Notes: generated by a model not told the origin, from the sequence alone. A stretch of 64,000 nucleotides of DNA from Hygrophila difformis (GCA_030278955.1 JAOANR010000014.1:15688068-15752067), one strand, 5' to 3'. Counted from the stretch's first letter, positions 10,643 through 21,708 are shown. Translations and numbers: made by a program.

Positions 10643-11978
10643 AGGCTTTTTTTATGTTTAATTCTGCCCTTGCAACTTCGGCTAATGCAGGAACGTCATC
10701 CGTGTTGTACTCTTCCTGGACTTCACATCTATCCAGAGACTCAGCAAATGAGGCAGCTGACTGGATAGGTTGTGATCTTCCGCTTTGACTTCGGCTTGAT
10801 TTGAAAGCCGCTTGTTCTGTCAAATAAGTCTCCATCCTTATAGCTTCGGCCGTTAATTCGGCCACAGTCCTTGGTCTTGTAACCATCAATCTGTCCTTGA
10901 GGGCAAACTTCAAATTCTGCTTCAAGATTTGAATATATTCATGCTCAGGCAGCATTGTTTTCATCTGAGCCTTCACCGCATAAAACCTTTCAATGAATTC
11001 AGTAACTGATTCAGACGCCTTCTGCTTGGTTGACGTCAGATCAACTACCGAAACTTCAGGACTGGTATTATAGAATCGGTCATGGAATAAACGTTCCATC
11101 TCGGCCCATGTACTGACCGATCCCGCTGGCAAATTGATGTACCACTCAAATGCTGGGCCAGTTAGCGACAAGCTGAACAATATCAACTTGTGAAAATCAT
11201 TCTGCGTGATTCTGGTGCATTGAGCTGTAAATCGGCCAATATGCTCAATTGTAGAACGACCGACTTCTCCAGAAAAGATGTTAAAATCTGGAACCTTTAC
11301 TCCTCTAGGCAGTGGATACTGCTCCTCAATATAATCTGGATAAGGTTTCCGATACATCGGCCTATTCTCCTGGCCGATGATATTTCCAAACTGAGTACGA
11401 ATAATCTCAGCAATTAACTCCCTGTCAACCAATTGTGGTGGATTCTGCTGATGTGGTGCGTATGGTTGTTGGACCACTGGAGCAAGCGGTTGACCAGCTG
11501 GTTGAGGCGGTTGATTCTGTTGCTGATCGTACCTTTGCTGCGGAGGGACAAAAGGCCGAGCTCCGTGTCCTCCTGGCGGCCGAAAGGCCTGCTGTTGAAA
11601 ATTATAAGGATTTTGCATCGCAGGTGGTGGATTTTGCGCCATTGGAGCTTGTTGCGTACCCATCGGATACATATTCCTCGCTATTTCGGCTCTGAACATA
11701 GCTGGCATCGCTGCCAGGATATTACCCTCTATTTGGCGAACCGAATTAGTAACCGCCGCTTCCACCATAAATTGAACCTGATCTCGGAATCGCGGGGTTA
11801 AATCATCGTTTGAAAACTCCTGATTGTGGAAGTGTGATGGCCCGGGGAACCCTGGGGGGAATTCTCCGGCTTCTGCTGCGCGCTCTTCCTGGATCGGAGG
11901 CAAATCAGTCCTCGCCGCCGTGTTAACTGCTGGAGTTGCTTGTTTGAATGCCATTTCGTGTCCCACTGGGCGTGCCAC
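10587..11978 (-). pseudogene. Gag of the Tat-like element
   Basis: The frame begins just inside the PBS and runs about 460 residues. The N-terminal half is rich in P and Q. The retrotransposon gag core (Pfam Retrotrans_gag type) lies around residues 235-380, with FTAQCTRI, LTGPAFEWYINLPAGSVSTW and LFHDRFY. A charged C-terminal region follows. The usual gag start context is present, but the frame shifts near 10640 before reaching the WCRFH block, so gag is broken. Confidence 0.8.
11961..11977 (-). other. Primer binding site of the Tat-like element
   Basis: The minus strand reads TGGCACGCCCAGTGGGA one base after the LTR end. It closely resembles the TGGCACGCCCGGTGGGAC-type PBS seen in Tat/Ogre-like elements. 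It fixes the LTR boundary and the element's orientation. Confidence 0.8.
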
Positions 11979-12676
11979 TGTTTTCCCCGGGGCGTGGCGT
12001 GTGGTGCCAGGAAAAGGACCTTTTTCTCCTCAAGGGAGGCTACCGGAGAAAGGATCAAACCGGTTATGGGTCCGGATTAATGATAATGCGCCCAAACTTG
12101 ACTAATTACGCCCAAACTTGACTGAATGTTCTTTGGTATTTAAATGGCAACAAAATACAACGGAGAATCTACCTGTTGTTAAGAAATAACGGTGAATTCA
12201 CCGGAAAACTAGAACCAAACTACCGGTTGTTGAGAAACAATGGTGGACTTAGAAGTAACCGCTATGAGCTAAACTAGAGTCTAGGAAAAACTGTAAAGGA
12301 AAGCATTAAAGGAAAGCAGTAAAGATACAAAGAATTAAATTTGATAAAGGGATTTTGGGGGTTGGATTGATCTCTCCGATTTTGTGCATGGCATCCCCTA
12401 TTCATAGCCGGAGCTAAAATAACCGCTCTCCGGCCGATTCCCCTAAGCCGACTCCACTGTTTGCTCCAATCGGCTGACTTGTCATTATTTCGGCCGAAAT
12501 CCTTCCCTCTGGAGCTTTCTTCCTTTCGGGTCTCTTCTGCTGCTCTGGATCGTTTTCCTTTTGATTCTTCGGCCCAATGGATCTCAAACTCGATTTTTCT
12601 TTAAAAGTCCCTCTTCGGCCCATCTTTTATGGCCCAATTTTCTTTCCGTGGCCCACTATCCTTTGTGGCCCCAACA
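11979..12676 (-). mobile_element. 5' LTR of the Tat-like element (698 bp)
   Basis: On the minus strand it starts TGTTGGGGCC at 12676 and ends AAAACA at 11979, immediately before the PBS. The right boundary is set independently, because the next base begins sequence homologous to a WAK exon relic found elsewhere without the LTR (from about 41850). Short GCCGAA-type boxes recur near 12420-12560. Confidence 0.8.
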
Positions 12677-13035
12677 CTATCATAAACATTAGGAAATCAA
12701 ACCAATCGCCCATGGAGCACATTGAAGCGACCCAGTTCTTAATCCTAATTTGGGTGTCTGATCTGTTGGTAAATTCACCTGTTCCCCAAAATGGCTTTGA
12801 AGGGTTGAATGAAGTGTTGCAGCTGATATCAAACCGATGGCTTCTGGAACACCGTGAGTCTATCTATCTATATGCCAATACCAAAATGATATGAAACCGT
12901 TAGATTTCCACACTTTTGTTTGGCAGCCAGGCTTATGTTGTGGCCTTTTGCAGGTGCCAAGTGAAGCCGTGCAAACTGATACAGGCAGAAATTTTTAAGC
13001 TAAATAGTAGATGCACATTCACAAGGGAAATCCTC
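12677..13035 (-). pseudogene. WAK first-exon relic (GUB_WAK domain fragment)
   Basis: The minus strand matches the relic at 41845-42128 and, more distantly, the first exons of the intact WAK genes: remains of a cysteine-rich CGN..PYPFGIG segment and the following F-(N/S)-P-(S/P)-KP block. Small insertions (for example a TCTATCTATCTATA stretch near 12860) shift the frame. The signal peptide, downstream exons and EGF modules are missing. Its 3' side is cut by the Tat-like LTR. It is not functional. Confidence 0.7.
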
Positions 13036-13080
13036 TCAACATTCAAACATGATTCACAGAGGCATGGAGAAGATCATATA

Positions 13081-13340
13081 CTTCCTCCGTTCTCAAATAT
13101 TTTTTGCGGATCCACTGCGTACACAGTCCAATGCACATTTTGAATCAATAATAACTCAAGTTCGGTATATGTAAAAATTCTAAAAGTTCGATATTTAAAA
13201 ACTACACAATGAGACGAATCTAACAAGATCCCTTTTGACTATATTTTAACTTGTATAACTATGATAAAACTTTAAATCAAAGTACATGGGTGAATAGTGC
13301 CCCAAAACCAAATGTATCAAACATTTGGGAACGGAGGAAG
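13081..13340. mobile_element. Stowaway-like MITE (260 bp)
   Basis: The terminal inverted repeats are CTTCCTCCGTTCTCAAAT and, at the other end, the complement of CTTCCTCCGTTCCCAAAT, flanked by TA. The interior has the AGACGAATCTAACAAGATC core shared by other MITEs here. The homologous WAK relic flank near 42235 lacks the insertion, which confirms both ends. Confidence 0.85.
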
Positions 13341-13445
13341 TATATATGAACATGTACATGTCAACCACAATTCACAAAAATTATAAGTTTATTGAAGATG
13401 TATATTAATGCTTCTATGGACAGATATCAGTTATTTCAGTTATTC

Positions 13446-13835
13446 CCTCACTGCAGTAGACCAATGTAATTCCATTTATCGAGGAATGTTGGCTGCATCT
13501 AGTAGATGGCTGCTGTCCAAACCATATTGTCCACAGTACTCCCCATTTCCATAATCAACATCCTCTTCAATTGGGTAGAGATCAGTTTCCTTGGTTTCTA
13601 ATCCCATGTTTATGTTTTCCCTGGGGATTTCTTCTGGTTTCCTGGAATGTGCCCTGTTTCTCAACCTTTCCAGTTCCATTGACACTTCTTTCATTGTTGG
13701 CCTTTCTTTACTATTTTAATCTGAGACATTTTTTAACAAGCTCAGCCATTGCACCAATTTCCTTCAAACTCCCTTCTTGAAAAATTCTTGGCTGTACTAG
13801 TTGCAACAGGCGGTGTTCCCAATGAACTTTTTTTT
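13446..13835 (-). pseudogene. WAK kinase C-terminus relic
   Basis: The minus strand encodes the end of a WAK kinase: an [20 protein letters not shown] block followed by a tail ending SSHLLDAANIPR, nearly identical to the C-terminus of the intact gene at 54688-57161. Upstream, sequence matching the preceding kinase helix is frameshifted near 13715 (an extra T) and homology ends at about 13830. The catalytic core is gone. It is the 3' remnant of a WAK gene standing upstream, on this strand, of the exon-1 relic. Confidence 0.8.
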
Positions 13836-13854
13836 CTAGATGGTTGCAGTTTTT

Positions 13855-13925
13855 GGTAAACATTAACACCTATGCATCGGCAAAAGTGTGTGGAGTCCAA
13901 GCCACACAAATTACAAAGATCGTTG
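13855..13925 (-). mobile_element. SINE fragment
   Basis: GGTAAACATTAACACC to CACACAAATTACAAAG matches the 3' half of the SINEs at 35279 and 40553, including the GTGTG...GCCACAC block. No promoter boxes remain. Confidence 0.55.
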
Positions 13926-14281
13926 CAGTTTATACTTATAAGTTAATTATTTCAATTTAAAACTAACCTAAAATTTCATTCATTTTTTTTTTCATTTTTT
14001 TTTCCTGAATCAATTTTACTGGCGTGTAAATCAATTTCAGTCTAAATCATTTGAGCTTCATCGAACTTGGTCAATAAATTACTTCTATTAGTTTATTTGT
14101 AGCTACGGTTTAATTATTCGTTGAGTGTGTAGACACGAAATCAACACGATGATAAATAGAATATTAAAACTGAGGATAACACGATTTAAACAAACATTCT
14201 ACCCTTACGAGGAAACTGCCTGTCTTTGTTACTTCGTTTCATCTCTTTAAAAATCATGGTCTCGTATACAAATGAGGATAT
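13926..14281. other. Intergenic, nothing recognised
   Basis: AT-rich sequence with T-runs near 13980-14005 and no gene or element boundary that I can support. Its last five bases are the left target-site duplication of the following solo LTR. Confidence 0.5.
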
Positions 14282-15217
14282 TGTTGGTCCACTTATCGTG
14301 AAGACTAAGAATCTTAATCACAATTGTTTGTTCAACCACACACTTAAATAAACCATTAGTAGGTTAGTTATCGAAAATAAATAAGTGCAGTAAAGAGACA
14401 AGAACAAACAGGGAGTTGTTGATCCAGTTCGGCCCAAAGCCTACGTCTGGGGATACCAATCCAGGAGTGTTCCACTATGTGTTCGAACACCACGTTACAA
14501 CACGAACAATAGTGAACAAATAATCCTTTACTCCAACACCCAAGCAGATGATCGATGGTACCAGAAACTCCCTTTTCTGGTGAGAATTCTCCGATTCTAC
14601 TTCGACCCCTTGAAGACTCATTCTCCAAATTTCCCTTGAGTGAGCCTGTAAAAGATTCTCCCTTTGATGTAGCAGTGAAGGGTAGTATCTTGTTGACACG
14701 AACTTGAGTGTTGCCCTTGATTGAAGGTGTCGAAATCAATCAAGGGTTTGATGTGCACGATGAAACAAATGACCACTCAAGTAACAATCTTCCTCACAAC
14801 AATGATGAAGCTTTCGGACGAGGTGAAGAGATTGATAGAGGATTCCACACACGTTTTGATCTTGAGAAGGATAATGCTCAAAGCCGTGATTCGTCCACTG
14901 AGATTAATCCTTCTTAAAGGGATACTCGAAATCCTGTTACTATGGAAGGGTATAATCATATCCACGAAATCTTCCTCCTTCCATAGCCGACGTATTTCCT
15001 TCGGATGGTAAGATATGCATGCCATAGTTAGGTCGCCCATCATGAGGAAATGTAGGATGACCGTTGGGGAGATGCTCCTTGCCATGCAGAGACGGCCTTA
15101 TCCGATCACAAGGATCTTCTTGCCAATAATACCATGCGGATAAGACTAAGGGGTGGGAACCTATCTAGTGTTCATCATTAGGTTGGAACACATTATCTCA
15201 AAATATGGGTACTAACA
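14282..15217 (-). mobile_element. Solo LTR, probably Ty1/copia type (936 bp)
   Basis: Read on the minus strand it begins TGTTAGTACCC at 15217 and ends GGACCAACA at 14282. Both sides carry the 5-bp direct repeat GATAT (14277-14281 and 15218-15222), so this is one LTR left by recombination between two LTRs. Part of it (14410-14470) is homologous to the fragment at 59811-60010. The open frames inside are not supported as genes. Confidence 0.85.
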
Positions 15218-15222
15218 GATAT

Positions 15223-15675
15223 AAATACTATGACTCAACCCGCAATTATCTGTTCATGTTGGTATTTTAATTTTCTCATTTGGATAGTTTTTATTCCGAT
15301 CAAAGACTGATTCTGAGTAAAGACCGCCACCTTTATTATTGTACTCTGTCATTCAGCTTAGAAATGGGGAGAAAAATACTACAGTTTATAAGTATAAAGG
15401 ATCACTGTTGGATACACTGGTGAATAAAGGTCCATTCGATCATTTACTTCATACTAATGCACAAAACAAATTGCAGATTAAAACTTATTGAAAATTTTTA
15501 TTACATGCCACAGTAAAAAAAAAAAAGGAAAAAAAGAAAAAGAAAAAAAGCTAGAATACAAAGGAGTACAATAAAAGCAAGCAAAATGTTCCACAAACAT
15601 GAAAAAATACAAAACACTTGAACATTAGGAAATGATCTTTTGAATGAGCATCTGAATGAATGGAAGTGGTTCCAT
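15223..15675. other. 3' flank of the first WAK gene, shared with the second copy
   Basis: From about 15300 this sequence is nearly identical to 60021-60490, including an A-rich purine tract (15516-15550). It marks the 3' part of the segmental duplication that produced the two related WAK genes. No gene is seen. Confidence 0.7.
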
Positions 15676-18600
15676 TCAATGAGGGGTGTTCACTGCAAGC
15701 AAGTATTCACTGAATTCTTGATCCTCTGAAACTGGGTATAAATCAACATCTTCCCTCATAATTCCTGTTCTATCTCGTAGGATTTCTTCCTCTTTTCGAG
15801 AACGTGACTTGTACTTCCTCAACCTTTCCAACTCCATTGATACTTCTTTCATCGTTGGCCTATCTTTTCCATATAACTTAACGCATCTCTTAATAAGTTC
15901 GGCCACTGCATCTATTTGCTCCAAACTCCCTTCCTGCAGAATTCTTGGTTGCACTATTTGGAAAAGACCATTTTTTTCAATAGACATCACAAAGTAAGTG
16001 GCCAGACTCTTTTCTTCGTCCATCTTTTCCGTGGAAACTGGATTTTCCCCTGTCATTAGCTCTGCCAAAACCACACCAAAACTATACACATCACTCTTCT
16101 CAGTCAATTGGCTTGTACAAAAGTATTCAGGATCAAGATAGCCTAATGTTCCCTGCACAAGAGTAGTCACTTCTGCATGATCAATAGGCACCAATCTTGA
16201 TGCTCCAAAATCTGCTATTTTTGCTGTGTATGTCTCATCTAGCAATATATTGGGAGACTTCACATCTCGATGAATAATTGGAATGGCTGCTGAAGAGTGA
16301 AGATAAGCAAGTGCACCAGCGGCCTCTGCAGCAATCCTGAGACGATTTTCCCAAGAAAACCATGGCATCCCCAAGCTGTTGTGGATGTGGTAAAATAATG
16401 TACCATTCGCAACATATTCATATACTAATAGAGGAACTTCTGTCTCCAAGCAACAACCCAATAGTTTAACAATGTTTCTATGATTGATTTGCATCAGAAT
16501 AACCACCTCATTGATGAATTGTTCTATTTGATTTTCATCCATTATTCTGGATTTCTTGATCGCTACTTCACGTTGATCTACAAGAATCCCTTTGTAGACT
16601 ATTCCATAACCTCCTTTCCCGAGTATGCGGTTCTCAGCATAATTGTTGGTTGCCTTTTCAAGCTCTTCAGCAAAAAAGATTCTGGTCGACTCCATGTTTG
16701 CTTCACCGGAAGAAAGGCGTTGCTCCAATAATAAACCACCATTTCGCCTAAAGAATTCTTGTCTCAGTTTAATGACTTTCCTCTTCTGAATGCTAAAGTA
16801 TATTAACATAGGACCGATTATCACCGTCAATAGACCACAACCAATACCTGCAGATACAAATTTTGGGATAGGTGTTGAGGTTCAAATTAATCGCACATAT
16901 TTCGGATAGCCATGTGAAAGTAGTTCTGGGCATTGATTAATTACCTAATGACAACTTTATCATTAGGAGTTGAGAAATCACTTCTTTACAGCCACTGCCT
17001 TGTTTGTTGCCATCGCCCTTGAATCCAGGCTTGCAAGTACAGTAGTAGCCACCTGGGATATTGATGCACCTCGCATTTGGATCGCATGGACGACTATTCC
17101 AGTCTTCGCATTCGTTTGTGTCTGGAAATCCAACATCAGAAAACTAAAAGTGTGAAAAGCATTTCAAGTAACTCTCAGCATGGTAGTGAAATCCCCTTCA
17201 ACTCCCCCAATACATTTCCTCGTATAGATTCTTTCCATGCGTTATTATCACATGCACTTTTTTTTTTATCATAAACGGAATCAACTATTTGTGTTGCTAC
17301 CAAATTATTATATATGCCTCAGCTAAACTTGAGTTCAATATTAAAATAGGTCACAACAGGGTATTATGCTGTAAAAATAGACCAATTGATGAATGTTTAG
17401 CATATTTTTTAACTGGAAAAAACCTAAATAGTGCCATAATTATGTATAATTTCCCAAACTACTCCATAAAAAATTATTAACCCAATCCATTTCACTCACT
17501 TGCTAATGACAGTGAACGCTGACGTGATGATGCTGCCATGTCAATCACATTAGACGCAATAATCCAATACCACGTCAGTCTTAATTCTCAATGGGGGTGG
17601 ATGGGTGGATAGGGCAAGATTAGCATAGTTACCGGATGGATTGGATTAATTGATTTTTATAGGATGTTTCGGAAATCAAGCATAATTATGGGATTATTTA
17701 TGTTTTTTTTTAACCCTATAAACTTTTACTTACTTTCATTTTTTTTTTTGGTGAATTTTACTTACTTTCATTTTGATCCCCAAACTTTTTATTCTCAATT
17801 TAATATTAATAAATCTATCAAACAATATATTTTAAATTTATTTTAATTCCTGTTATATTTTTATTTAAGATTTTAAGTTATTTTATTTTTTAAATTTAAA
17901 GTTTCTATTTAGGATTACTAGATGTCCAAATTTTATTTAAAAATATTAGAAATATTATACAATTAATTTTTTTAGCTATTACTCCCTCTATCCCGCTTGA
18001 AATGTCCCATTTCATTTCTGCATACAATCTAATGAACTTTTTTAATCGTTAATATCTCAAAATATATAGAAATAAAATTGTATAAAATATATATATTCTA
18101 AAACTATACTATTAGACGAATCTAACAAGACCAAACTCGAATATTCTTTTAAATATATAATTAGAATAATATTGAGTCAAAGTTGAACAATGAACAATCT
18201 CGAAATCAAACGGGACAATTCAATTGGGAGGGAGGGAGTATTTTTTTAATAAAATTTTCTATATATCATTATATTATATATTTTTTATGCTTTTATATTA
18301 TTTCAATCAAATTTTATATTTATTTTGAAATTAAATTCAATATTTATTATTGTTAAATAATATAAAAGTGTGGCTTGGGCTCCTGCACACCTTTGGCGAC
18401 GCTCGAGTGTCATTTTTTACCAAAAAGTAAAATAAGATTATATTTTCTAAAAGTAAAAGAACATTAATTTAAAGTTAAAATTAGATTATACTTAATAAAA
18501 TATATTTATATTAAATAAATTAACATAATATAAAAATTATATACAGTAAAACAAAATTTTGAAAAGAAAAATATTGAAAAATAATATATAAGATTAATTT

Positions 18601-20935
18601 TTGCTAAAAATATAGGATTTAATTAAAAAAACTTAAAACAAAAAATTCAATATATATATATTTTAACTGAACTATATTTTTTTAAATCAAATAGAACTAT
18701 TATATTTGAAAAATGAAACTAGGTAACATTACTTGGAATAAACAAATTAAAGTCGTATTTAAATTAAATAATTATATAATTTACAAAAACCCAAATATTT
18801 TTTTGTTAAACAACCTATACATGCTAGAAAAGGGTGGTGGGATCTCATGCCACACAAAAAAATCCAAATAAATTTTTTAAAAAAAAGATATATAATCACA
18901 ATTGAATTATTTTGGAAATAGGATATTTGATTGATTTATTAATGAGAAATTGAAATTTAAAAGTTTAGGGAAATTTAAAACTTTTGGGGGACTAAACTAA
19001 AGAAAATAAAAGTTTATGAGGTTAAATAAGTTCAAAATTTAATTCGTCTATTTTTATAACATCGTAGCCTTAGTGTGTCATTTTAATAATCGACATTTGT
19101 AATTACCTAAAATCAAATATTGATCCTTGTTTATATGAGTTGGTTTTGGAGTGGAAACATGAAGTATATTTCTTTTAAATTGGGCTGCTGTTTGAATGAA
19201 ATGTCATCATAATTACATACATATTCATCACAAAACCACATTTTTATTTTATAAACTAAACTCTTTTGTAATAGAATAAAGGGCAATATAGATAAAATAT
19301 AGCACAAATACCTACTACTATTGTAGAACACTTTTTAATCTCTAAAAACTACTGTCCTATACATTAGACAATGGACGCAGTTCATTCCGATTTTTTGCCT
19401 ATATCGGATTATATATGAGATATTTTTGGGAATTGTATATTCAATCATAGACTAATCGTAATCATCGTAATCATACTATATTCTCTATATCTTCTCAATA
19501 TTTTAGAATCGAATTCTAATAGAATACTTAGAATTAAGGGAAGAAGCGTGTAGCGAGAATCGAACCCGCATCATTAGCTTGGAAGGCTAGGGGTTATAGT
19601 CGACATCGATTCAGCAGTTTGAACGTCTCTAATTCAAAACCGAACATGAAACTTTGATTTCATTCGGCTCCTTTATGGAAGGTGAGCAAATTCCTAGATC
19701 TAAGATGTGAACAAAATGAATAAAATTATACCCGTAACACCTATGTCCGCTTTTTGTCTGAAGACACCAAACAAAACGAAACATTAGGATATCCTTAAAT
19801 TAATGTCTTGAAGAGTATTTGACGACATGTGGAGATTAACTTAATGGTCAATTTAAATTAATTAATATTTCTAAAAGTAATTACTGTATAATTTATATTA
19901 TACATACTTCACTCTAACTGATCGAACGCACCTAAATCTCCATGTTGAATCAATCAAAACGTATAGCTAGTAGTACTTTATTACATAAATTAAACTGAAA
20001 AAAGAAAAGAAAAGAAAGAAGCAGAAACCTGTGCAGCCTGGATCCAGATAGGGATTGCCTTCATATCCAGAAAAGCAGTTGCACCGATATCCCCTACCAT
20101 GTTCACTTTCCACACATGTACTATTGTTGAGGCATGCATAATCTTCTGATTTCGTAGCTTCAGAGCAAGTTTTATTACCAAGCACCCAATCCAGCACTAT
20201 TGGGGCGGTTTCCTCGATTCTACTTCCAAATGATTGGTCGTTGAGATCGGATGAATGAAATGTGAAGTTGCCATTATCTGCTAGAAAGGCATAAAAACAA
20301 GGGTTAAAGGATGAGACATCTGTCGTATCATCGTCCCTGTACACTGAAATATTAAAACTCGAAAGGCCCTTTGGTATGGCAATTTGATTGCAACCAGCTC
20401 CTTTACATTCTCCTTCAACCGCATCCTCTTTTCTATTACAACTGGACCTGCGATAACTGCTGAAGTTGCTCCAACCAGTAGCTGATATAATACCATAAGC
20501 ATTACAACCTACAACAAAAAGATTATTTGTATCTGAAAAAGTAATTTGTGGCGGTAATACGTCGACCCAATCTGCGAATGTAATAATATTGCGAAATCGG
20601 TCCAAACATATTGAAGCCGGAGAGTTTGATATCCAGATATGAGAGTCGGAAATATTGAGTATTTCAATAGTATCCGATGCTCTCGAATATGCCTTTGGAG
20701 GGTTGAAAGATGTGTTGCAGTTGATATCAAACTGTGGGTCAATGGAGCAACCGGAGCCAAATCCAATGCCAAATGGATATGGAACAGATAACTTTCCACA
20801 GGTTCGTTGGCATCCGGGCTTAGTTATGTTGGCCGGTTTTGTGATGGTTGAGTTGGTTTCCACATAATTTGCAAGTGCCCATTGAAGACTTGCAAAATGA
20901 ACGAAAAGAGCATACAGAAGAAAGCTTCGCAGCAT
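15676..20935 (-). CDS. Wall-associated receptor-like kinase (WAK), three exons, 751 aa
   Basis: Exons by sequence and phase are 20935-20029, 17121-16945 and 16847-15676. All introns have GT...AG ends and phase 1, giving 752 codons with the stop. Residues 1-22 form a signal peptide. A GUB_WAK galacturonan-binding domain follows from about 42 ([17 protein letters not shown]), then an EGF-like module at the end of exon 1 and a calcium-binding-type EGF in exon 2 (TNECED...[13 protein letters not shown]). A membrane helix opens exon 3 (about 363-380). The kinase has a glycine loop at about 438 (GKGGYG), VAIKK lysine at about 459, HRD aspartate at about 556 and DFG at about 574, so it is an RD kinase with all catalytic residues. 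WAKs bind pectin and oligogalacturonides at the plasma membrane and signal inward. The 2.9-kb intron 1 is loaded with MITEs and a plastid fragment. Which WAK subtype it is cannot be told here. Confidence 0.92.
17415..17705. mobile_element. MULE-type MITE, family 1, in WAK intron 1
   Basis: The ends GGAAAAAACC...ATAATTATG and their inverted counterpart match family 1 elements at 34457, 34801 and 45714. Flanks TTTTTAACT and TTTTTAACC are a near-perfect 9-bp duplication. The same element, in the same intron position, is present at 62110-62640 in the paralogous gene, so it predates the gene duplication. Confidence 0.7.
17982..18238. mobile_element. Stowaway-like MITE (257 bp) in WAK intron 1
   Basis: It starts CTCCCTCTATCCCGCTTGAA and ends with the inverted form GGGAGGGAGGGAG between TA dinucleotides. 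The centre carries the shared AGACGAATCTAACAAGACC core. The homologous intron near 62890 lacks it, so it inserted after the duplication. Confidence 0.85.
18375..18425 (+). mobile_element. SINE 3' fragment
   Basis: GTGTGGCTTGGGCTCCTGCA to TTTACCAAAAAG is the plus-strand form of the SINE 3' half seen inverted at 40553-40630. It is short and has no promoter boxes. Confidence 0.5.
18426..19360. other. AT-rich part of WAK intron 1
   Basis: No gene is visible. Parts near 18900-19200 align with 63100-63420, showing that this is inherited intron sequence shared by the paralogous WAK genes. A predicted minus-strand frame at 19131-19331 is unsupported. Confidence 0.6.
19361..19800 (-). other. Plastid DNA insertion (NUPT) with trnG-UCC intron and second exon
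   Basis: On the minus strand a group II intron domain V hairpin appears at about 19638-19670 (GAGCCGAATGAAA paired with TTTCATGTTCGGTTT around a short loop). A domain VI-like GTCGACTATAACC follows, then CTTCCAAGCT and GATGCGGGTTCGATTCTCGC. That order is the 3' end of the plastid trnG-UCC intron and its second exon. AT-rich sequence further left fits the plastid spacer beyond trnG. The tRNA exon carries changes from the usual acceptor end (CTACACGCT), the first exon is absent, and it sits in a nuclear intron, so no functional tRNA is expected. Boundaries are approximate. Confidence 0.75.
19544..19592 (-). pseudogene. trnG-UCC second exon, plastid-derived
   Basis: The anticodon stem-loop remnant with TCC, the T-arm GGTTCGATTC and the 3' acceptor strand are recognisable on the minus strand. 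It is an isolated exon in the NUPT. Confidence 0.7.
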
Positions 20936-20993
20936 GTTTAGAAGTATTGGGTTTTAAGCTAGATACACTGTATTTGAAGGCATCATCATCGCC

Positions 20994-21003
20994 TTTATAT
21001 AGG
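20994..21003 (-). promoter_or_regulatory. TATA box of the first WAK gene
   Basis: The minus strand reads CTATATAAAGG about 60 bases before the ATG at 20935, a suitable distance for a short 5' leader. Confidence 0.6.
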
Positions 21004-21268
21004 CAAAAGTTTATGTAAGCTCCCGTAAGTATACTGGCCAGTCTCCATTTCCAAACAATTTAATTTGTTATTAGTAAAAAGAAAATTGCAGAACCTAAAA
21101 TAAAGCAACCAGGAACTATAGGGTGTAAAATAAAATAATTCCCAAGAAAACATGACCTTTGATGAAGACCTAACTAAGTCAATGAACAGACAATCGTATA
21201 GCATGACATGTAAGGAACGGAACGATCCGGGCATGAGAAACCTTGAAATTAGAGCTGAATGACATGGA
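21004..21268. other. Upstream region of the first WAK gene
   Basis: AT-rich sequence with no other gene. It runs into a TRIM element at 21269, so the unique promoter may be only about 265 bp long. Confidence 0.4.
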
Positions 21269-21560
21269 TGTCAGAAATAAGATGGGCATAGGGCTTCAAC
21301 CTAAAACCAATTGGTAGTAGGTAGAGTGACTCATCTCCATATAAACAGGGTTTCTGATATTCATCTCGAAAACAATGTCGAGATGATACTTATCTTGGAA
21401 ACAACGAGATACCCAAATGAGTACCCATAGGCCATAGCTCTGATACCATGTCAGAATCAAAATGAACATAGGGTTTCAACCTAAAACTAATTGGTAGTAG
21501 GTAGAATGGCTCAGGTGCATATAAACAAGGAATAACTAATACATAACCAATGTGGGACTT
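21269..21560 (-). mobile_element. TRIM (terminal-repeat retrotransposon in miniature)
   Basis: Two related terminal repeats (21269-about 21352 and 21449-about 21560) share TGTCAGAA at one end and AACCTAAAAC(C/T)AATTGGTAG inside. Between them, adjoining the second, the minus strand has the methionine-tRNA PBS TGGTATCAGAGC (21437-21448). There is no coding capacity. Both sides of the wider region show a similar GCTGAAT(G/C)ACATGGA (21254 and about 21590), so the outer ends may lie somewhat further out. Confidence 0.75.
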
Positions 21561-21708
21561 TAATTAACCCATAGTAGCCTTTGAAGTTTGGGCTGAATCA
21601 CATGGATAGTAGGATTACGCTGTCCTAGAATGTATGTCAACTGTCCTCGCATTTTCTGGACTTGGCAAGCCGTCGTCATCAAAGCTGATAGGAGCTCAAT
21701 AATTACTC

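Larger units (their letters stand above)
7240..12676 (-). mobile_element. Tat-like Ty3/gypsy retrotransposon, 3'-truncated and frameshifted
   Basis: On the minus strand the order is 5' LTR (11979-12676), primer binding site, gag, protease, reverse transcriptase and the start of RNase H. The rest of RNase H, integrase and the 3' LTR are absent: homology stops near 7240 in unrelated repeat sequence. Several frameshifts split the polyprotein. The RT catalytic motif, the gag type and the PBS fit the Tat/Ogre/Retand group. The element sits immediately beside a WAK exon relic at 12677. Without a 3' LTR no target-site duplication can be read. Confidence 0.85.

Noticed and set aside
15809..17274. Plus-strand frames opposite the WAK gene
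   Set aside because: Shadows of the minus-strand exons, which have full domain and splice support.
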